Below, piece after piece: positions 1 through 10,106 of a stretch of DNA of 64,000 nt. Origin of the DNA: Gallionellaceae bacterium (lineage in GTDB: Bacteria > Pseudomonadota > Gammaproteobacteria > Burkholderiales > Gallionellaceae). Position 1 is the first letter of the stretch, and every line of letters starts with the position of its first letter. The notes beneath the pieces are model-generated. The model was not told the DNA's origin and did not search any database. It worked only from the letters and a program-made list of their open reading frames with translations. The position numbers were made by a program, and so were the translations under genes. The stretch is taken from assembly GCA_006218055.1 (NCBI GenBank), contig VBWD01000002.1:1-64000 (forward strand), written 5' to 3'.

Positions 1-1890
1 AACTCTTGCGTGGCTGTCATGGAAAACGGCAAGACCAAGGTGATCGAGAACGCGGAAGGTACGCGCACGACACCTTCCATCATCGCCTACATGGAAGATG
101 GTGAAGTGCTGGTGGGCGCGCCCGCCAAGCGTCAAGCCGTGACTAACCCGAAGAACACTTTGTACGGCGTGAAGCGCCTGATCGGCCGTCGTTTCGAAGA
201 GCCGATGGTGCAAAAAGACATCAGCATGGTTCCCTACTCCATCGTCAAAGCCAAGAACGGCGACGCATGGATTAAGGTGCGCGACAAAGAGATCTCTGCT
301 CCCGAGATCTCCGCTGAGATTCTGATGAAGATGAAGAAGACCGCTGAAGACTACCTGGGCGAGCCTGTCACCGAAGCCGTCATCACCGTGCCTGCTTACT
401 TCAACGATGCGCAACGCCAAGCGACCAAAGACGCTGGCCGTATCGCCGGTCTGGACGTGAAACGCATCATCAACGAACCCACAGCGGCTGCGCTGGCGTT
501 CGGTATGGACAAACAAGAAGGCGACCGCAAGATCGCGGTGTATGACTTGGGCGGCGGTACGTTCGATGTATCCATCATTGAGATCGCCGAAATCGACGGC
601 GAGCACCAGTTCGAAGTGTTATCCACCAACGGCGACACCTTCCTCGGCGGTGAAGACTTCGACATGCGCATCATCGACTTCCTGATTGACGAGTTCAAAA
701 AGGAAAGCGGCGTCGATCTGAAGAAAGACATGCTGGCATTGCAACGTCTGAAGGACGCGGCAGAAAAAGCGAAGATCGAATTGTCTTCCGCACAGCAAAC
801 CGAAGTGAACCTGCCTTACATCACGGCTGATGCGACAGGTCCTAAACATTTGGCGGTAAAGATCACTCGCGCCAAATTGGAAAGCTTGGTTGAAGAACTG
901 ATCGCACGCACCATCGAGCCATGCCGTATCGCCATGAAGGATGCGGGCGTAACGAACGCGGACATCGCAGACGTGATCTTGGTCGGTGGTCAGACTCGTA
1001 TGCCTAAAGTGCAAGACAAGGTGAAAGAGTTCTTCGGCAAAGAGCCACGCAAGGACGTGAACCCGGACGAAGCTGTTGCTGTCGGCGCTGCCATCCAAGG
1101 CGGTGTGTTGCAAGGCGAAGTTAAAGACGTGCTGTTGCTCGACGTGACACCGTTGTCTCTGGGTATCGAGACCATGGGCGGCGTGATGACCAAGCTCATC
1201 AAGAAGAACACCACCATCCCTACCAAGGCCTCGCAAGTGTTCTCCACTGCCGATGACAACCAGAACGCGGTGACCATCCACGTGCTGCAAGGCGAGCGTG
1301 AGATCACTTCCGGCAACAAGAGTCTGGGCCAATTCAACCTGTCCGACATCCCGCCTGCACCGCGCGGCATGCCGCAGATCGAAGTGACCTTCAACATCGA
1401 CGCCAACGGCATCTTGCATGTGGGCGCGAAGGACAAGGCAACAGGCAAAGAAGCCAACATCACCATCAAGGCGAGCTCCGGTCTGAGCGAAGAGGAAATC
1501 CAACGCATGGTGGCGGATGCCGAGGCGCATGCCGATGAAGACAAGAAATCTGTCGAACTGGTGGGCGCACGCAATCAATTGGATGGCCTCATCCACTCGA
1601 CCAACAAGTCGATGAAGGAATACGGCGAGCAATTGTCTGCTGAAGAGAAATCAGCCATCGACGCCGCAGTGAAGGATGCCGAAGAAGTGGTGAAGGGTGA
1701 CGATAAAGAAGCCATCGACGCCAAGACAGAGGCATTGGCAACTGCCGCGCAAAAGCTAGGTGAAAAGATGTACGCCGCAGAACAAGCCAAAGCACAAGCT
1801 GCCCAAGGCGGTGAGGCGCAAACTGAACAGCCAAAGCAAGACGACAATGTGGTGGATGCAGAATTCACTGAAGTGAAGGATAAGAAGTAA
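1..1890 (+). CDS. dnaK: Molecular chaperone DnaK (5'-truncated by window edge)
   Basis: Frame opens from base 1 ([30 protein letters not shown]...); Hsp70 motifs [12 protein letters not shown] and [20 protein letters not shown]; followed by dnaJ. Confidence 0.98.
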   Translation, partial: NSCVAVMENGKTKVIENAEGTRTTPSIIAYMEDGEVLVGAPAKRQAVTNPKNTLYGVKRLIGRRFEEPMVQKDISMVPYSIVKAKNGDAWIKVRDKEISAPEISAEILMKMKKTAEDYLGEPVTEAVITVPAYFNDAQRQATKDAGRIAGLDVKRIINEPTAAALAFGMDKQEGDRKIAVYDLGGGTFDVSIIEIAEIDGEHQFEVLSTNGDTFLGGEDFDMRIIDFLIDEFKKESGVDLKKDMLALQRLKDAAEKAKIELSSAQQTEVNLPYITADATGPKHLAVKITRAKLESLVEELIARTIEPCRIAMKDAGVTNADIADVILVGGQTRMPKVQDKVKEFFGKEPRKDVNPDEAVAVGAAIQGGVLQGEVKDVLLLDVTPLSLGIETMGGVMTKLIKKNTTIPTKASQVFSTADDNQNAVTIHVLQGEREITSGNKSLGQFNLSDIPPAPRGMPQIEVTFNIDANGILHVGAKDKATGKEANITIKASSGLSEEEIQRMVADAEAHADEDKKSVELVGARNQLDGLIHSTNKSMKEYGEQLSAEEKSAIDAAVKDAEEVVKGDDKEAIDAKTEALATAAQKLGEKMYAAEQAKAQAAQGGEAQTEQPKQDDNVVDAEFTEVKDKK

Positions 1891-1894
1891 AGGC

Positions 1895-2316
1895 GAGAAG
1901 AGTTAAGGGGGAAGGGAGAAGGGTGTGAAGCGAAATCACCGCAACCTGAAAGCTTGGCAACAAGCAATGGAAATGGTGACTGCGATTTACACTGCGACCT
2001 CCACTTTCCCTGCGCAAGAAAAGTTCGGATTGGCCAGTCAGCTGCAACGTGCAGCTGTTTCTGTTCCCGCAAATATTGCTGAAGGCTTTGCCCGCAATGG
2101 AACAAAGGAGTTGCTACATTTTTTAAGCATCTCTGCTGGCTCGCTTTCCGAGTTGGACACACTGATTGAGCTCGCAGCAAGATTGGGCTACCTGAATAAC
2201 GCAGAGGAGTTGAACGGAAAAGTGGGTGAAGTATCGGGATTGTTAATGGGGCTGTCCGCGTCAATCAAACGCCGCGCCGCCCCCTAACCCTTCCCCCTTC
2301 CCCCTTCTCCCTTCTC
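1895..2316. repeat. Inverted repeat (30-nt arms 1895-1924 and 2287-2316, about 26/30 complementary) bracketing the four-helix-bundle ORF
   Basis: Arm 1 GAGAAGAGTTAAGGGGGAAGGGAGAAGGGT; reverse complement of arm 2 is GAGAAGGGAGAAGGGGGAAGGGGGAAGGGT. Confidence 0.85.
1925..2287 (+). CDS. Four helix bundle protein (23S rRNA intervening-sequence protein / IVP family)
   Basis: 120 aa with family signature: NLKAWQQAMEMV...FGLASQLQRAAVSVPANIAEGFARNGTKELLHFLSISAGSLSELDTLIELAARLGYL. Confidence 0.9.
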   Translation: MKRNHRNLKAWQQAMEMVTAIYTATSTFPAQEKFGLASQLQRAAVSVPANIAEGFARNGTKELLHFLSISAGSLSELDTLIELAARLGYLNNAEELNGKVGEVSGLLMGLSASIKRRAAP

Positions 2317-2324
2317 ATCAATAA

Positions 2325-3461
2325 ATGAGCAAAAAAGATTATTACGAAGTCCTCGGCGTGAACCGCGATGCCTCTGATGAGGACATCAAAAAATCCTATC
2401 GCAAATTGGCGATGAAGCACCATCCTGACCGTAATCCGGACAATCCGAAGGCAGAGGAACAGTTCAAGGAAGCGAAGGAAGCATACGAGACCTTGTCCGA
2501 CGGCCAAAAGCGCGCGGCCTATGACCAGTACGGCCACGCCGCATTCGAAGCGGGCGGCATGGGCGGCGGCAATCCGTTCGGTGCCGGCGGTGCGGGTGCT
2601 GGTGCGGGCAACTTCGATTTCGGCGATATCTTCGGCGACATCTTTGGCGGTGGACGCGGTGGGCGTAGCCAAGCACAACGCGGCTCCGATCTCCGTTACA
2701 ACATGGAGATCACGCTGGAAGAAGCCGCGCGCGGTGCGGAAAAACAGATCCGCATTCCCGTGATGGAAGAATGCGGCACGTGTAGCGGTTCGGGTGCCAA
2801 ACCCGGCACTTCGGCGACTACTTGCCAGACCTGCGCAGGTCACGGCCAAGTGCGTATGCAACAAGGCTTTTTCTCGGTACAGCAGACCTGCCCGCGTTGT
2901 CACGGCAGTGGCAAACACATCCCCTCACCTTGTAAAGATTGTCACGGCTCCGGTCGCACCAAGAAACAAAAGACGCTGGAGATCAAGATTCCCGCCGGTA
3001 TCGACAGCGGCATGCGACTGCGCCACAGCGGTCATGGTGAAGCGGGTAGCCACGGCGCGCCGCATGGCGATTTGTATGTCGAGATCCACATCAAACAACA
3101 CAGTGTGTTCCAACGCGATGGTGACGACCTGCACTGCGAGATGCCGATCAGCTTCTCCACCGCAGCACTCGGCGGCGAGATCGAGATCCCGACACTGGAT
3201 GGCAAAGCCAGCATCAAGATCCCAAGCGAGACACAAAGCGGCAAGGTCTTCCGTTTGCGTGGCAAAGGCATCAAAGGCATGCGCACTCACGCACATGGCG
3301 ATCTGCACTGCCATGTGATCGTGGAAACGCCATCCAGCCTGACTGAGCGCCAAAAAGAATTGCTGCGCGAGTTCGAAAGTATCAGCCAGGGTGATGCTGC
3401 ACGTCACAGTCCACGTGCAAAATCTTGGATGGGGAAGGTGAAGGACTTTTTCGGACAGTAA
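2325..3461 (+). CDS. dnaJ: Molecular chaperone DnaJ
   Basis: J domain [37 protein letters not shown] region; four CxxCxGxG zinc motifs. Confidence 0.98.
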   Translation: MSKKDYYEVLGVNRDASDEDIKKSYRKLAMKHHPDRNPDNPKAEEQFKEAKEAYETLSDGQKRAAYDQYGHAAFEAGGMGGGNPFGAGGAGAGAGNFDFGDIFGDIFGGGRGGRSQAQRGSDLRYNMEITLEEAARGAEKQIRIPVMEECGTCSGSGAKPGTSATTCQTCAGHGQVRMQQGFFSVQQTCPRCHGSGKHIPSPCKDCHGSGRTKKQKTLEIKIPAGIDSGMRLRHSGHGEAGSHGAPHGDLYVEIHIKQHSVFQRDGDDLHCEMPISFSTAALGGEIEIPTLDGKASIKIPSETQSGKVFRLRGKGIKGMRTHAHGDLHCHVIVETPSSLTERQKELLREFESISQGDAARHSPRAKSWMGKVKDFFGQ

Positions 3462-3465
3462 TTAG

Positions 3466-3497
3466 TTTGTCATTCCCGCACAGGCGGGAATGACAAA
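3466..3497. repeat. Perfect hairpin TTTGTCATTCCCGC-ACAG-GCGGGAATGACAAA (REP-like or terminator)
   Basis: 14-bp perfect inverted repeat directly downstream of dnaJ. Confidence 0.8.
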
Positions 3498-3511
3498 TTT
3501 GGAGAGTCGTC

Positions 3512-3952
3512 ATGAAGATACAATCACTCGGCCACGTCGTACTAAAAGTGCGCGACCTCGATGTCTCCACCAAGTTCTACCGCGACATCCTGGGCATGAA
3601 AGAGGTCGCTCGCTATAACGGTGCGATGGCTTTCTTCTCACTGGGTAGCAATCACCATGACCTCGGATTGATGCAACTCGGTGCGCACGCACAGGAGATC
3701 GATCCAGGCGCAATCGGCCTGTATCACGTAGCATTCAAAGTGGGGGATTCCTTGGATGAGTTGCGCGCATGCAAAGCCCATCTTGAGGCAAACGGCGTCA
3801 GCATCTTTGGCATGAGCGACCACGGCGTGAGCCAGTCGCTCTACATCCAAGATCCAGACGGCATCGAGATCGAACTCTACGTCGATGCCGATCCCGCCAT
3901 CTGGAAAGACGATCCCGGTGCCGTGCTCACCACCAAGCGCTTGATGCTCTGA
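3512..3952 (+). CDS. VOC family (glyoxalase/dioxygenase-fold) protein
   Basis: IQSLGHVVLKVRDLDVSTKFYRDILGMKEVARY...IQDPDGIEIELYVD. Confidence 0.9.
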   Translation: MKIQSLGHVVLKVRDLDVSTKFYRDILGMKEVARYNGAMAFFSLGSNHHDLGLMQLGAHAQEIDPGAIGLYHVAFKVGDSLDELRACKAHLEANGVSIFGMSDHGVSQSLYIQDPDGIEIELYVDADPAIWKDDPGAVLTTKRLML

Positions 3953-4019
3953 ATAGCTAAAAACGAATGATTTGAATTATGATTCTGCACGCCTCATTCA
4001 TACATTAGGGAGTCACACC

Positions 4020-4479
4020 ATGGGTAGCGGTCTCATCCTTCTCGGCATCTGCGTCGTCGCACTGATCGGTCGAGGTGTGCAAGCAATACAAACAATTCGA
4101 GCAAGAGACTTTGCAACGAGTGATCGAAGCGCGCTCGATGGTGCAGACCGCACGCCAAGGCCAAGACGTCGAAGCCCTAGGCAAAGCCGAAGGGATGTTG
4201 CGCATGGGATTGGGCAACATCTTTGCTGTGGCAGAGGCCTATCCCGAATTGAAGACCAACGAGAATTTCATGCAACTGCAAGCACGTATCACCGGACTGG
4301 AGAACGGCATCGCCGACCGCCGCGAGTTGTACAACGAATCCGTGAATATCTACAACGTAGGTATCGAACAGTTCCCTGCCGTGTTGATCGCCAACATGTT
4401 CTCCTATCAACCCAAGCCCCTGCTAGAATTCGCCGCCACAGAAAAGGCCGATGTCGATCTCAAGTCCTTGTTCAGCTAG
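4020..4479 (+). pseudogene. LemA family protein, internally deleted/frameshifted
   Basis: N-terminal membrane segment MGSGLILLGICVVALIG in one frame, LemA C-terminal part KQYKQFEQETLQRVIEARSMVQTA...AYPELKTNENFMQLQARITGLENGIADRRELYNESVNIYNVGIEQFPAVLIANMFSYQPKPLLEF in another; the intervening conserved part is absent. Confidence 0.75.
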
Positions 4480-4585
4480 GAACTAAATCTGAGGAGCCGC
4501 ACTCCTAGCCCCGCCCTCGTTGAATTAAATATCTTGAGGGATGTTTGTTGGACACTTTCGAAACTTTGTAAAAAGGAAACACAAC

Positions 4586-5308
4586 ATGAAGAAACTGCTC
4601 GTATTGGCTGTAGCACTGGGTATCTCTCAACCTGCTATGGCTGGAACAGTCAATCTAGCCGCAATCGCTGGTGCCGCAAACCAAGGCAACTTCCGTAATC
4701 TCTCCCACGACCTCGGTTCTGCACTCAGCTACAAAGCCATCTCCCCAGCAGAATCGATGGGCATCACAGGTTTCGATGTGGGCGTAGAACTCACCAGCAC
4801 AAAACTCGCCAAGAGTGCCCCCCTGTGGAAGACCCTCACTGGCACCGACATGAACAACCTGTATGTTCCTAAACTGCACGTCACTAAAGGTTTGCCTTTG
4901 GATATCGATATCGGTGCGTTCGCTTCCTCCATCCCAACGACTGGCATCAATCTATTCGGTGGTGAATTGAAATATGCCGTTCTGCCTGGCAGCGTTGCGA
5001 TGCCTGCTGTCGCAATCCGTGGTTCGCTAAGCAAACTTTCGGGCGTCAAGCAATTGAGTTTGGACACCAAGTCGGTGGATGTTTCGATCTCGAAAGGATT
5101 TGCGATGTTCACACCGTATGCGGGTGTCGGCCAAGTATGGGTTACCAGCACACCCGATGCCGCACTGGGCCTAACAGAGGAAAAATTCAAACATTTCAAG
5201 TCGTTTATCGGCGCCAACATGAACTTCGGCCTGACCAATTTTGCTGCTGAATTCGACGAAACGGGCTCCGCAAAATCCCTCAACTTCAAGCTCGGTTTCC
5301 GCTTCTAA
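4586..5308 (+). CDS. Putative outer-membrane beta-barrel protein with signal peptide
   Basis: MKKLLVLAVALGISQPAMAG signal peptide; alternating beta-rich sequence ending in aromatic ...LNFKLGFRF. Confidence 0.65.
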   Translation: MKKLLVLAVALGISQPAMAGTVNLAAIAGAANQGNFRNLSHDLGSALSYKAISPAESMGITGFDVGVELTSTKLAKSAPLWKTLTGTDMNNLYVPKLHVTKGLPLDIDIGAFASSIPTTGINLFGGELKYAVLPGSVAMPAVAIRGSLSKLSGVKQLSLDTKSVDVSISKGFAMFTPYAGVGQVWVTSTPDAALGLTEEKFKHFKSFIGANMNFGLTNFAAEFDETGSAKSLNFKLGFRF

Positions 5309-5344
5309 GTTCAACGCAAACCACAACACAAGGAGGACAAGACG

Positions 5345-6241
5345 ATGTTGACCTCCTTGCGCAGAAGTTACACGCAACTCATCACTTCCGGCGGACAGCT
5401 CATATTGCTGTTCGCCGGATTTCATTTTGACTCTCGAGAAGCATGGCTCTGGTGTCTTGGCCTCATGGCGATCATCAGCCTGTTCGCATGGTATTCAGCC
5501 CTGCGCAGATATCGACTCATCATGGGCACGCCCACCTCACGCATCGAATCTGCAGCACAAGGTTTTGTGGAACTGCTGGGTGATGCCAGGCCTGATGGCT
5601 CCCCTATCCTCGGCAAATATTCCCACCTACCTTGCCTGTGGTATCGCTACAAAGTCGAACGCAGGAACCAAAAGAACGAGTGGCACACCGAAAGCACCGG
5701 CGAGAGTGACGCACCCTTCATAGTCGATGATGGAAGCGGACACTGCGTGATCCACCCGCATGGCGCCGAGATCATCACGCATCACAAAGACACATGGCAA
5801 CTCGCGGACTATCGCTACACCGAATGGAAGTTATTGGAACGCGACGATATCTACGCACTGGGTGAATTCAAGACCGCGGGCGGCAGCACCACGACGGTCA
5901 CCCAGAATGAGTTGATGAAGCAGGTACTCAACGAATGGAAGGGGAACAACGCAGACCTGCTCAAACGCTTCGACTTGGACAACAACAGCTTCTTGGATAT
6001 TGATGAATGGATGCTGGCTCGCCAAGCCGCAAAACGTGAGGCCAACAAACGTTTGGCTGAAATGCGCGCGGAGCCCGATGTTCACTTCATGCTAAAACCG
6101 CACGATGGCCGACTGTTCCTACTGAGCAACTTTCCCCCGAAAAAGCTCGCGGGTCGTTTTATCCTATGGACTTGGCTGCATCTGACGATATTTTTCGGTG
6201 CGCTAGGCGCGATCACTTGGCTGTTGGGGCAATCAAACTAG
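5345..6241 (+). CDS. GIDE/MULAN-type E3-ligase-like membrane protein with embedded EF-hand-like loop
   Basis: Two terminal TM segments; GIDE-like core (CLWYRYKVERRNQKNEWHTESTGESDAPFIVDDGSGHCVIHPHGAEI); loop DLDNNSFLDIDEW. Confidence 0.75.
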   Translation: MLTSLRRSYTQLITSGGQLILLFAGFHFDSREAWLWCLGLMAIISLFAWYSALRRYRLIMGTPTSRIESAAQGFVELLGDARPDGSPILGKYSHLPCLWYRYKVERRNQKNEWHTESTGESDAPFIVDDGSGHCVIHPHGAEIITHHKDTWQLADYRYTEWKLLERDDIYALGEFKTAGGSTTTVTQNELMKQVLNEWKGNNADLLKRFDLDNNSFLDIDEWMLARQAAKREANKRLAEMRAEPDVHFMLKPHDGRLFLLSNFPPKKLAGRFILWTWLHLTIFFGALGAITWLLGQSN

Positions 6242-6250
6242 CGGTTTCAC

Positions 6251-7612
6251 TTAGTCCTGGAATCGTTTGGCGATCTGATCGAACTCACCCTGTATCTCCA
6301 AGAACGCATCGACCACATCCGGGTCGAAATGCGCTCCGTGACCTTCACGTATGAATGCAACCGCATCCTCGTGGGTGAACGCTTTCTTGTAGACGCGCTT
6401 ACAGATCAAGGCATCGTAAACATCCGCCAGTGCCATCAGCCGTGCAGATATCGGGATCTCATCGCCCTTCAGTCCTTTGGGATAACCGCTGCCGTCCCAC
6501 TTCTCGTGATGCCCCCCGGCGATCTCGCGCCCGATGTGCAGGAACTTGCTCGGCGCCGGCAAACTGCTCTCGGCAGCAGCCAACGCATCACTCCCCAGTG
6601 TCGGGTGCGTCTTCATGATCTCGTACTCTTCCGGCGTGAGCTTCCCCTGCTTGAGCAAGATGTAGTCCGGGATGCCAACCTTGCCGATGTCGTGCAGGGG
6701 CGCGAGCTTGTACAGTGATTCGATGATGTCATCGCTCAGGTAATGACTGAACCTCGGATGGTCTCGTAGTTTGATGGCCAGGGCGCGAATATAAGTCTGC
6801 GTCCTCTTCAGGTGATTCCCCGTCTCGTTGTCGCGCGTTTCCGCCAGCGTACCCATGGCGATGATGGTCACATCGCGTATGCGCGACACCTCATCGGTCT
6901 TTTCCTGCAACTGCGCGGTACGCTCAGTGACCTTGTGTTCCAGCACGTCGTTCATCGAGGCCAATTGGTTGGCCAAGGAAAGATTCTCGAATCTCTGTCG
7001 TAGCGACAACAGGATGAACTTGCTCAGGAACTGGCCCGAGACCAGCATCACCACCAGAAACAACATCAGCATGATCCCCAAAGCGATGTGGGTCTCATCC
7101 TGCTCCACCATCACACGAAAGATGAGCGGCAACATCAACCCCAACAGGTAAGCGTAGAACGAGGGGGGGTGCGTCGCATTCATGGTGGTCGCGCCTGCGG
7201 CAAGACCCAGCATCACGCACACCAGCAAAACCTGTGTCAACACATCGGGAGGAAAGAAGAACAGCGTGCTGAAACCCCACATCATGCCGATGACCAGCGC
7301 AAAGCTCGAGAATTGCCGGCTCCACTCTCCGCATTCCTGCACCGTGTCTGTCCGTTCACGGTGGGCTAACCAACTCAGCAGCTCCCATGCATGCAAGAGG
7401 TACACGCAAGCCAACCACAACAGCAGGTGACGATGCGGATGGGTGGGTATGTCCCACATCACCCACACAAAGAAGAATTCTGCGAACACCTGCCCGATCA
7501 ACATGGAAGGATACAGTCTCAAGCGCGCGCGCAACTGCTCCTCACGCACGGACAAGTTGCTCTTGTCTATACGGAAGCGCAGATCATCAAAGAATGTGCT
7601 GAGTGCGGGCAT
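6251..7612 (-). CDS. Membrane HD-GYP domain phosphodiesterase
   Basis: N-terminal multi-TM region; LAPLHDIGKVGIPDYIL and GHHEKWDGSGYPKGLKGDEIPISARLMALADVYDAL. Confidence 0.95.
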   Translation of the reverse strand: MPALSTFFDDLRFRIDKSNLSVREEQLRARLRLYPSMLIGQVFAEFFFVWVMWDIPTHPHRHLLLWLACVYLLHAWELLSWLAHRERTDTVQECGEWSRQFSSFALVIGMMWGFSTLFFFPPDVLTQVLLVCVMLGLAAGATTMNATHPPSFYAYLLGLMLPLIFRVMVEQDETHIALGIMLMLFLVVMLVSGQFLSKFILLSLRQRFENLSLANQLASMNDVLEHKVTERTAQLQEKTDEVSRIRDVTIIAMGTLAETRDNETGNHLKRTQTYIRALAIKLRDHPRFSHYLSDDIIESLYKLAPLHDIGKVGIPDYILLKQGKLTPEEYEIMKTHPTLGSDALAAAESSLPAPSKFLHIGREIAGGHHEKWDGSGYPKGLKGDEIPISARLMALADVYDALICKRVYKKAFTHEDAVAFIREGHGAHFDPDVVDAFLEIQGEFDQIAKRFQD

Positions 7613-7686
7613 AACCGTTCACCGGAATCACTTACCTTGGATGGGCACAGAGCCAGTCTATCAGCCCACCCAACGATTGACCTGGG

Positions 7687-9675
7687 TTATATCGGCACGT
7701 CCAGGAAGAAATTGACCGCTTCTTTTTCGTTGCGCGTGCGCTTGAACGGCGGCAAGCTCTGCCAGATGCGTTTGCCGTAATGTTTGCTGATGAGGCGCGG
7801 GTCGCAGATCATCAGCACGCCGCGATCAGACTCGTCGCGGATGAGTCTGCCAGCCCCTTGTTTCAGATTGATGATGGTGCGCGGCAACTGGAACTCCATG
7901 AAGGCGTTGCGCCCCTGTTTATTCATCTCCGCGATGCGTGCCGCCAACACAGGGTCATCAGGCGGGGCGAACGGCAGCTTGTCGATGATGACCAACGACA
8001 AAGCCTCACCGCGCACGTCCACCCCTTCCCAGAACGACTGACTGCCCAGCAACACCGCGTTGCCGTGTTCGCGGAAGCGCGACAACAACTCGTTGCGCGA
8101 ACCTTCACCTTGCATCATTAGCGGATACTTCAATCCCTTGCGGTCGAACTCCGCTTGCAATATCTCGTAAGCGCGTTGCATCGCACGCAGACTGGTGAAC
8201 AGCAGGAACGCCCTGCCCTTACTCGCCTCGATGAGCGGCAACGCCGCCTGCACCACCGCATCGGTGTAGCCCTCGCTGTTCGGCTCGGGCAACCCGTTCG
8301 GCACATACAGCAACGCCTGCTTTTGGTAGTTGAACGGACTGTCCCAGCACGCGGTACGCGCATCCAGCAAGCCCATCTCGGCTTGGTAGTGCGCGAAGTT
8401 CTGTTTCACCGCCAGCGTCGCCGACGTAAATATCCATGCGCGCGGATGACCACTGATCTGTTTGGCGAAGATGTCCGCGATGGACAGCGGCGTAGTGTTG
8501 AGTTGGATAGAGTGGTGGAAGACTTCTAGCCAGCGGACGACGCCAGAGTGTTCCCTCACCCCTAGCCCCTCTTCCGAGGGGAGAGGGGGATTTAAGCTCC
8601 CTCTCCCACTGGGAGAGGGCTGGGGTGAGGGTAGGTTTTCATTCCGCCACACCTTCAACATCGCCTTCTCCAATCCCTCGCTACGCTCCGCCTGCTTCTC
8701 CAACAGCCCAGTCAACTTATCCAACTTCTCGCCCAGTGTCTTCAACGCAGGCGCGAAATCCTTGAATCCCTCCGTCGCATCCGCCGCCATGCGGCCTTCC
8801 TTCTTGAACACCAAGCGCAGGTCACGCGCCGCTTTGTCCAACTCATCACACGCCACAGGCAGCGGCGCAAAATCCTTGGCGCTGGTCAGCGCCTCAATGC
8901 GTGTGTCTTGCGACAGATCGAACAACTGCGAAGTGGAAAGACCCTCGCCGAAGAACAGGCTGGCCGTCTCGGGCAACTGGTGTGCCTCATCGAAGATCAC
9001 CGTGTTGCAGGCAGGCAGCAGTTCCGCCACCCCTTCATCGCGCAACATCACATCGGCGAAGAACAGGTGATGGTTCACCACCACCACGTCCGCCTCCATC
9101 GCTTCCTTGCGTGCCTTGAGCACGAAGCATTCGTCGTGCTGCGGACATTCTTGCCCCAGACAGTTGTCGCGTGTGGATGTCACATGGAACCAGATGGGTG
9201 CGTTCTCCGGCACATCCGCCAACCCGCTCTTGTCGCCGCTCTGCGACACCTTGGCATAGGTCACGATCTTCGCCAGATGCTTCACATCCTCGCGCGTCTT
9301 GAACAGCCCGTTCGATTGCGCCAACTCCAAATGGTAGTGACACACATAGTTGGAGCGCCCCTTGAGCAAGGCCACCGACACCGGCGCCTTGAGCGCATCA
9401 CGCACCATCGGCAAATCTTTTTGAAAGAGTTGGTCTTGCAGGTTCTTCGTGCCGGTTGAGACTACCACCTTGCCCCCCGCCAACAACGCAGGCACCAAAT
9501 AGGCAAAGGTCTTGCCCGTGCCCGTGCCCGCCTCTGCAACGAGGATAGCGTTGTCGCGTATCGCCTCTGCCACCGCCATCGCCATGTCGCGCTGCTGCAC
9601 GCGCGGACGGAACGACGCCACCTCGGTGGCAAGCGGACTTTGCTCGGAAAAGAAACGTTCGACTTCGGAGATCAC
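7687..9675 (-). CDS. ATP-dependent DNA helicase, DinG/YoaA (XPD-like) family
   Basis: RPRVQQRDMAMAVAEAIRDNAILVAEAGTGTGKTFAYLVPALL; DEAH box; Fe-S type cysteines CLGQECPQHDEC; carries an in-frame repeat insertion near 8551-8634. Confidence 0.93.
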   Translation of the reverse strand: MISEVERFFSEQSPLATEVASFRPRVQQRDMAMAVAEAIRDNAILVAEAGTGTGKTFAYLVPALLAGGKVVVSTGTKNLQDQLFQKDLPMVRDALKAPVSVALLKGRSNYVCHYHLELAQSNGLFKTREDVKHLAKIVTYAKVSQSGDKSGLADVPENAPIWFHVTSTRDNCLGQECPQHDECFVLKARKEAMEADVVVVNHHLFFADVMLRDEGVAELLPACNTVIFDEAHQLPETASLFFGEGLSTSQLFDLSQDTRIEALTSAKDFAPLPVACDELDKAARDLRLVFKKEGRMAADATEGFKDFAPALKTLGEKLDKLTGLLEKQAERSEGLEKAMLKVWRNENLPSPQPSPSGRGSLNPPLPSEEGLGVREHSGVVRWLEVFHHSIQLNTTPLSIADIFAKQISGHPRAWIFTSATLAVKQNFAHYQAEMGLLDARTACWDSPFNYQKQALLYVPNGLPEPNSEGYTDAVVQAALPLIEASKGRAFLLFTSLRAMQRAYEILQAEFDRKGLKYPLMMQGEGSRNELLSRFREHGNAVLLGSQSFWEGVDVRGEALSLVIIDKLPFAPPDDPVLAARIAEMNKQGRNAFMEFQLPRTIINLKQGAGRLIRDESDRGVLMICDPRLISKHYGKRIWQSLPPFKRTRNEKEAVNFFLDVPI
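8551..8634. repeat. Paired palindromic CCCTCTCCC...GGGAGAGGG repeat inside the DinG-family CDS
   Basis: ccctcacccctagcccctcttccgaggggagaggggg...ctccctctcccactgggagagggctggggtgaggg; encodes NLPSPQPSPSGRGSLNPPLPSEEGLGVREH on the minus strand. Confidence 0.9.
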
Positions 9676-10106
9676 AGTGGCAGGTATAGAGGGATATATA
9701 GGCCAAAAGGCATATGGTTAATGGTGCGGGACGGCGTTATAGTGCGGCGGGGATTTTACGTGATGGCTTGAGATAAGTTACTAATTTCTCATGGGCTCGA
9801 AATTAGTGTGCGGTATAGATGGATAATGTCGAGCGTGTCAAATCGGCCGCTTTGAGTCAGTCTGGGATTGCATACTCGATTCCAGAAAGCTAATCTTCGC
9901 CACGGACGGAATCGTGGACAAAAAAGATACGTCGCGTGTTATCGCCCACAATCAAAATGGGGGGCTCGCGACATCTTAATGATTCCTTCAGCAGGTTTAT
10001 TTCTTGATGAGCTGGCTAGATTGGGGAATGCAGTATCTCTAAGAAGCAAATTGCCTAGATTTTTAGGTATTTTTATAGTCCGACGAAACTAACCTAGTGG
10101 GGTGCC

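Noticed and set aside
619-1632. 337-aa minus-strand ORF over dnaK
   Set aside because: Antisense shadow of a highly conserved CDS; His/Arg/Leu-rich composition typical of antisense frames, no recognisable family
1575-2264. 229-aa minus-strand ORF spanning the dnaK end and the IVP-like gene
   Set aside because: Antisense to two recognised genes; low-complexity Ser/Ala-rich translation
8551-8634. DinG-family gene as a pseudogene
   Set aside because: The repeat insertion keeps the frame and all helicase motifs remain in one ORF
9868-10092. 74-aa ORF upstream of the GGDEF gene
   Set aside because: No family recognised, no clear RBS, region looks like a non-coding leader
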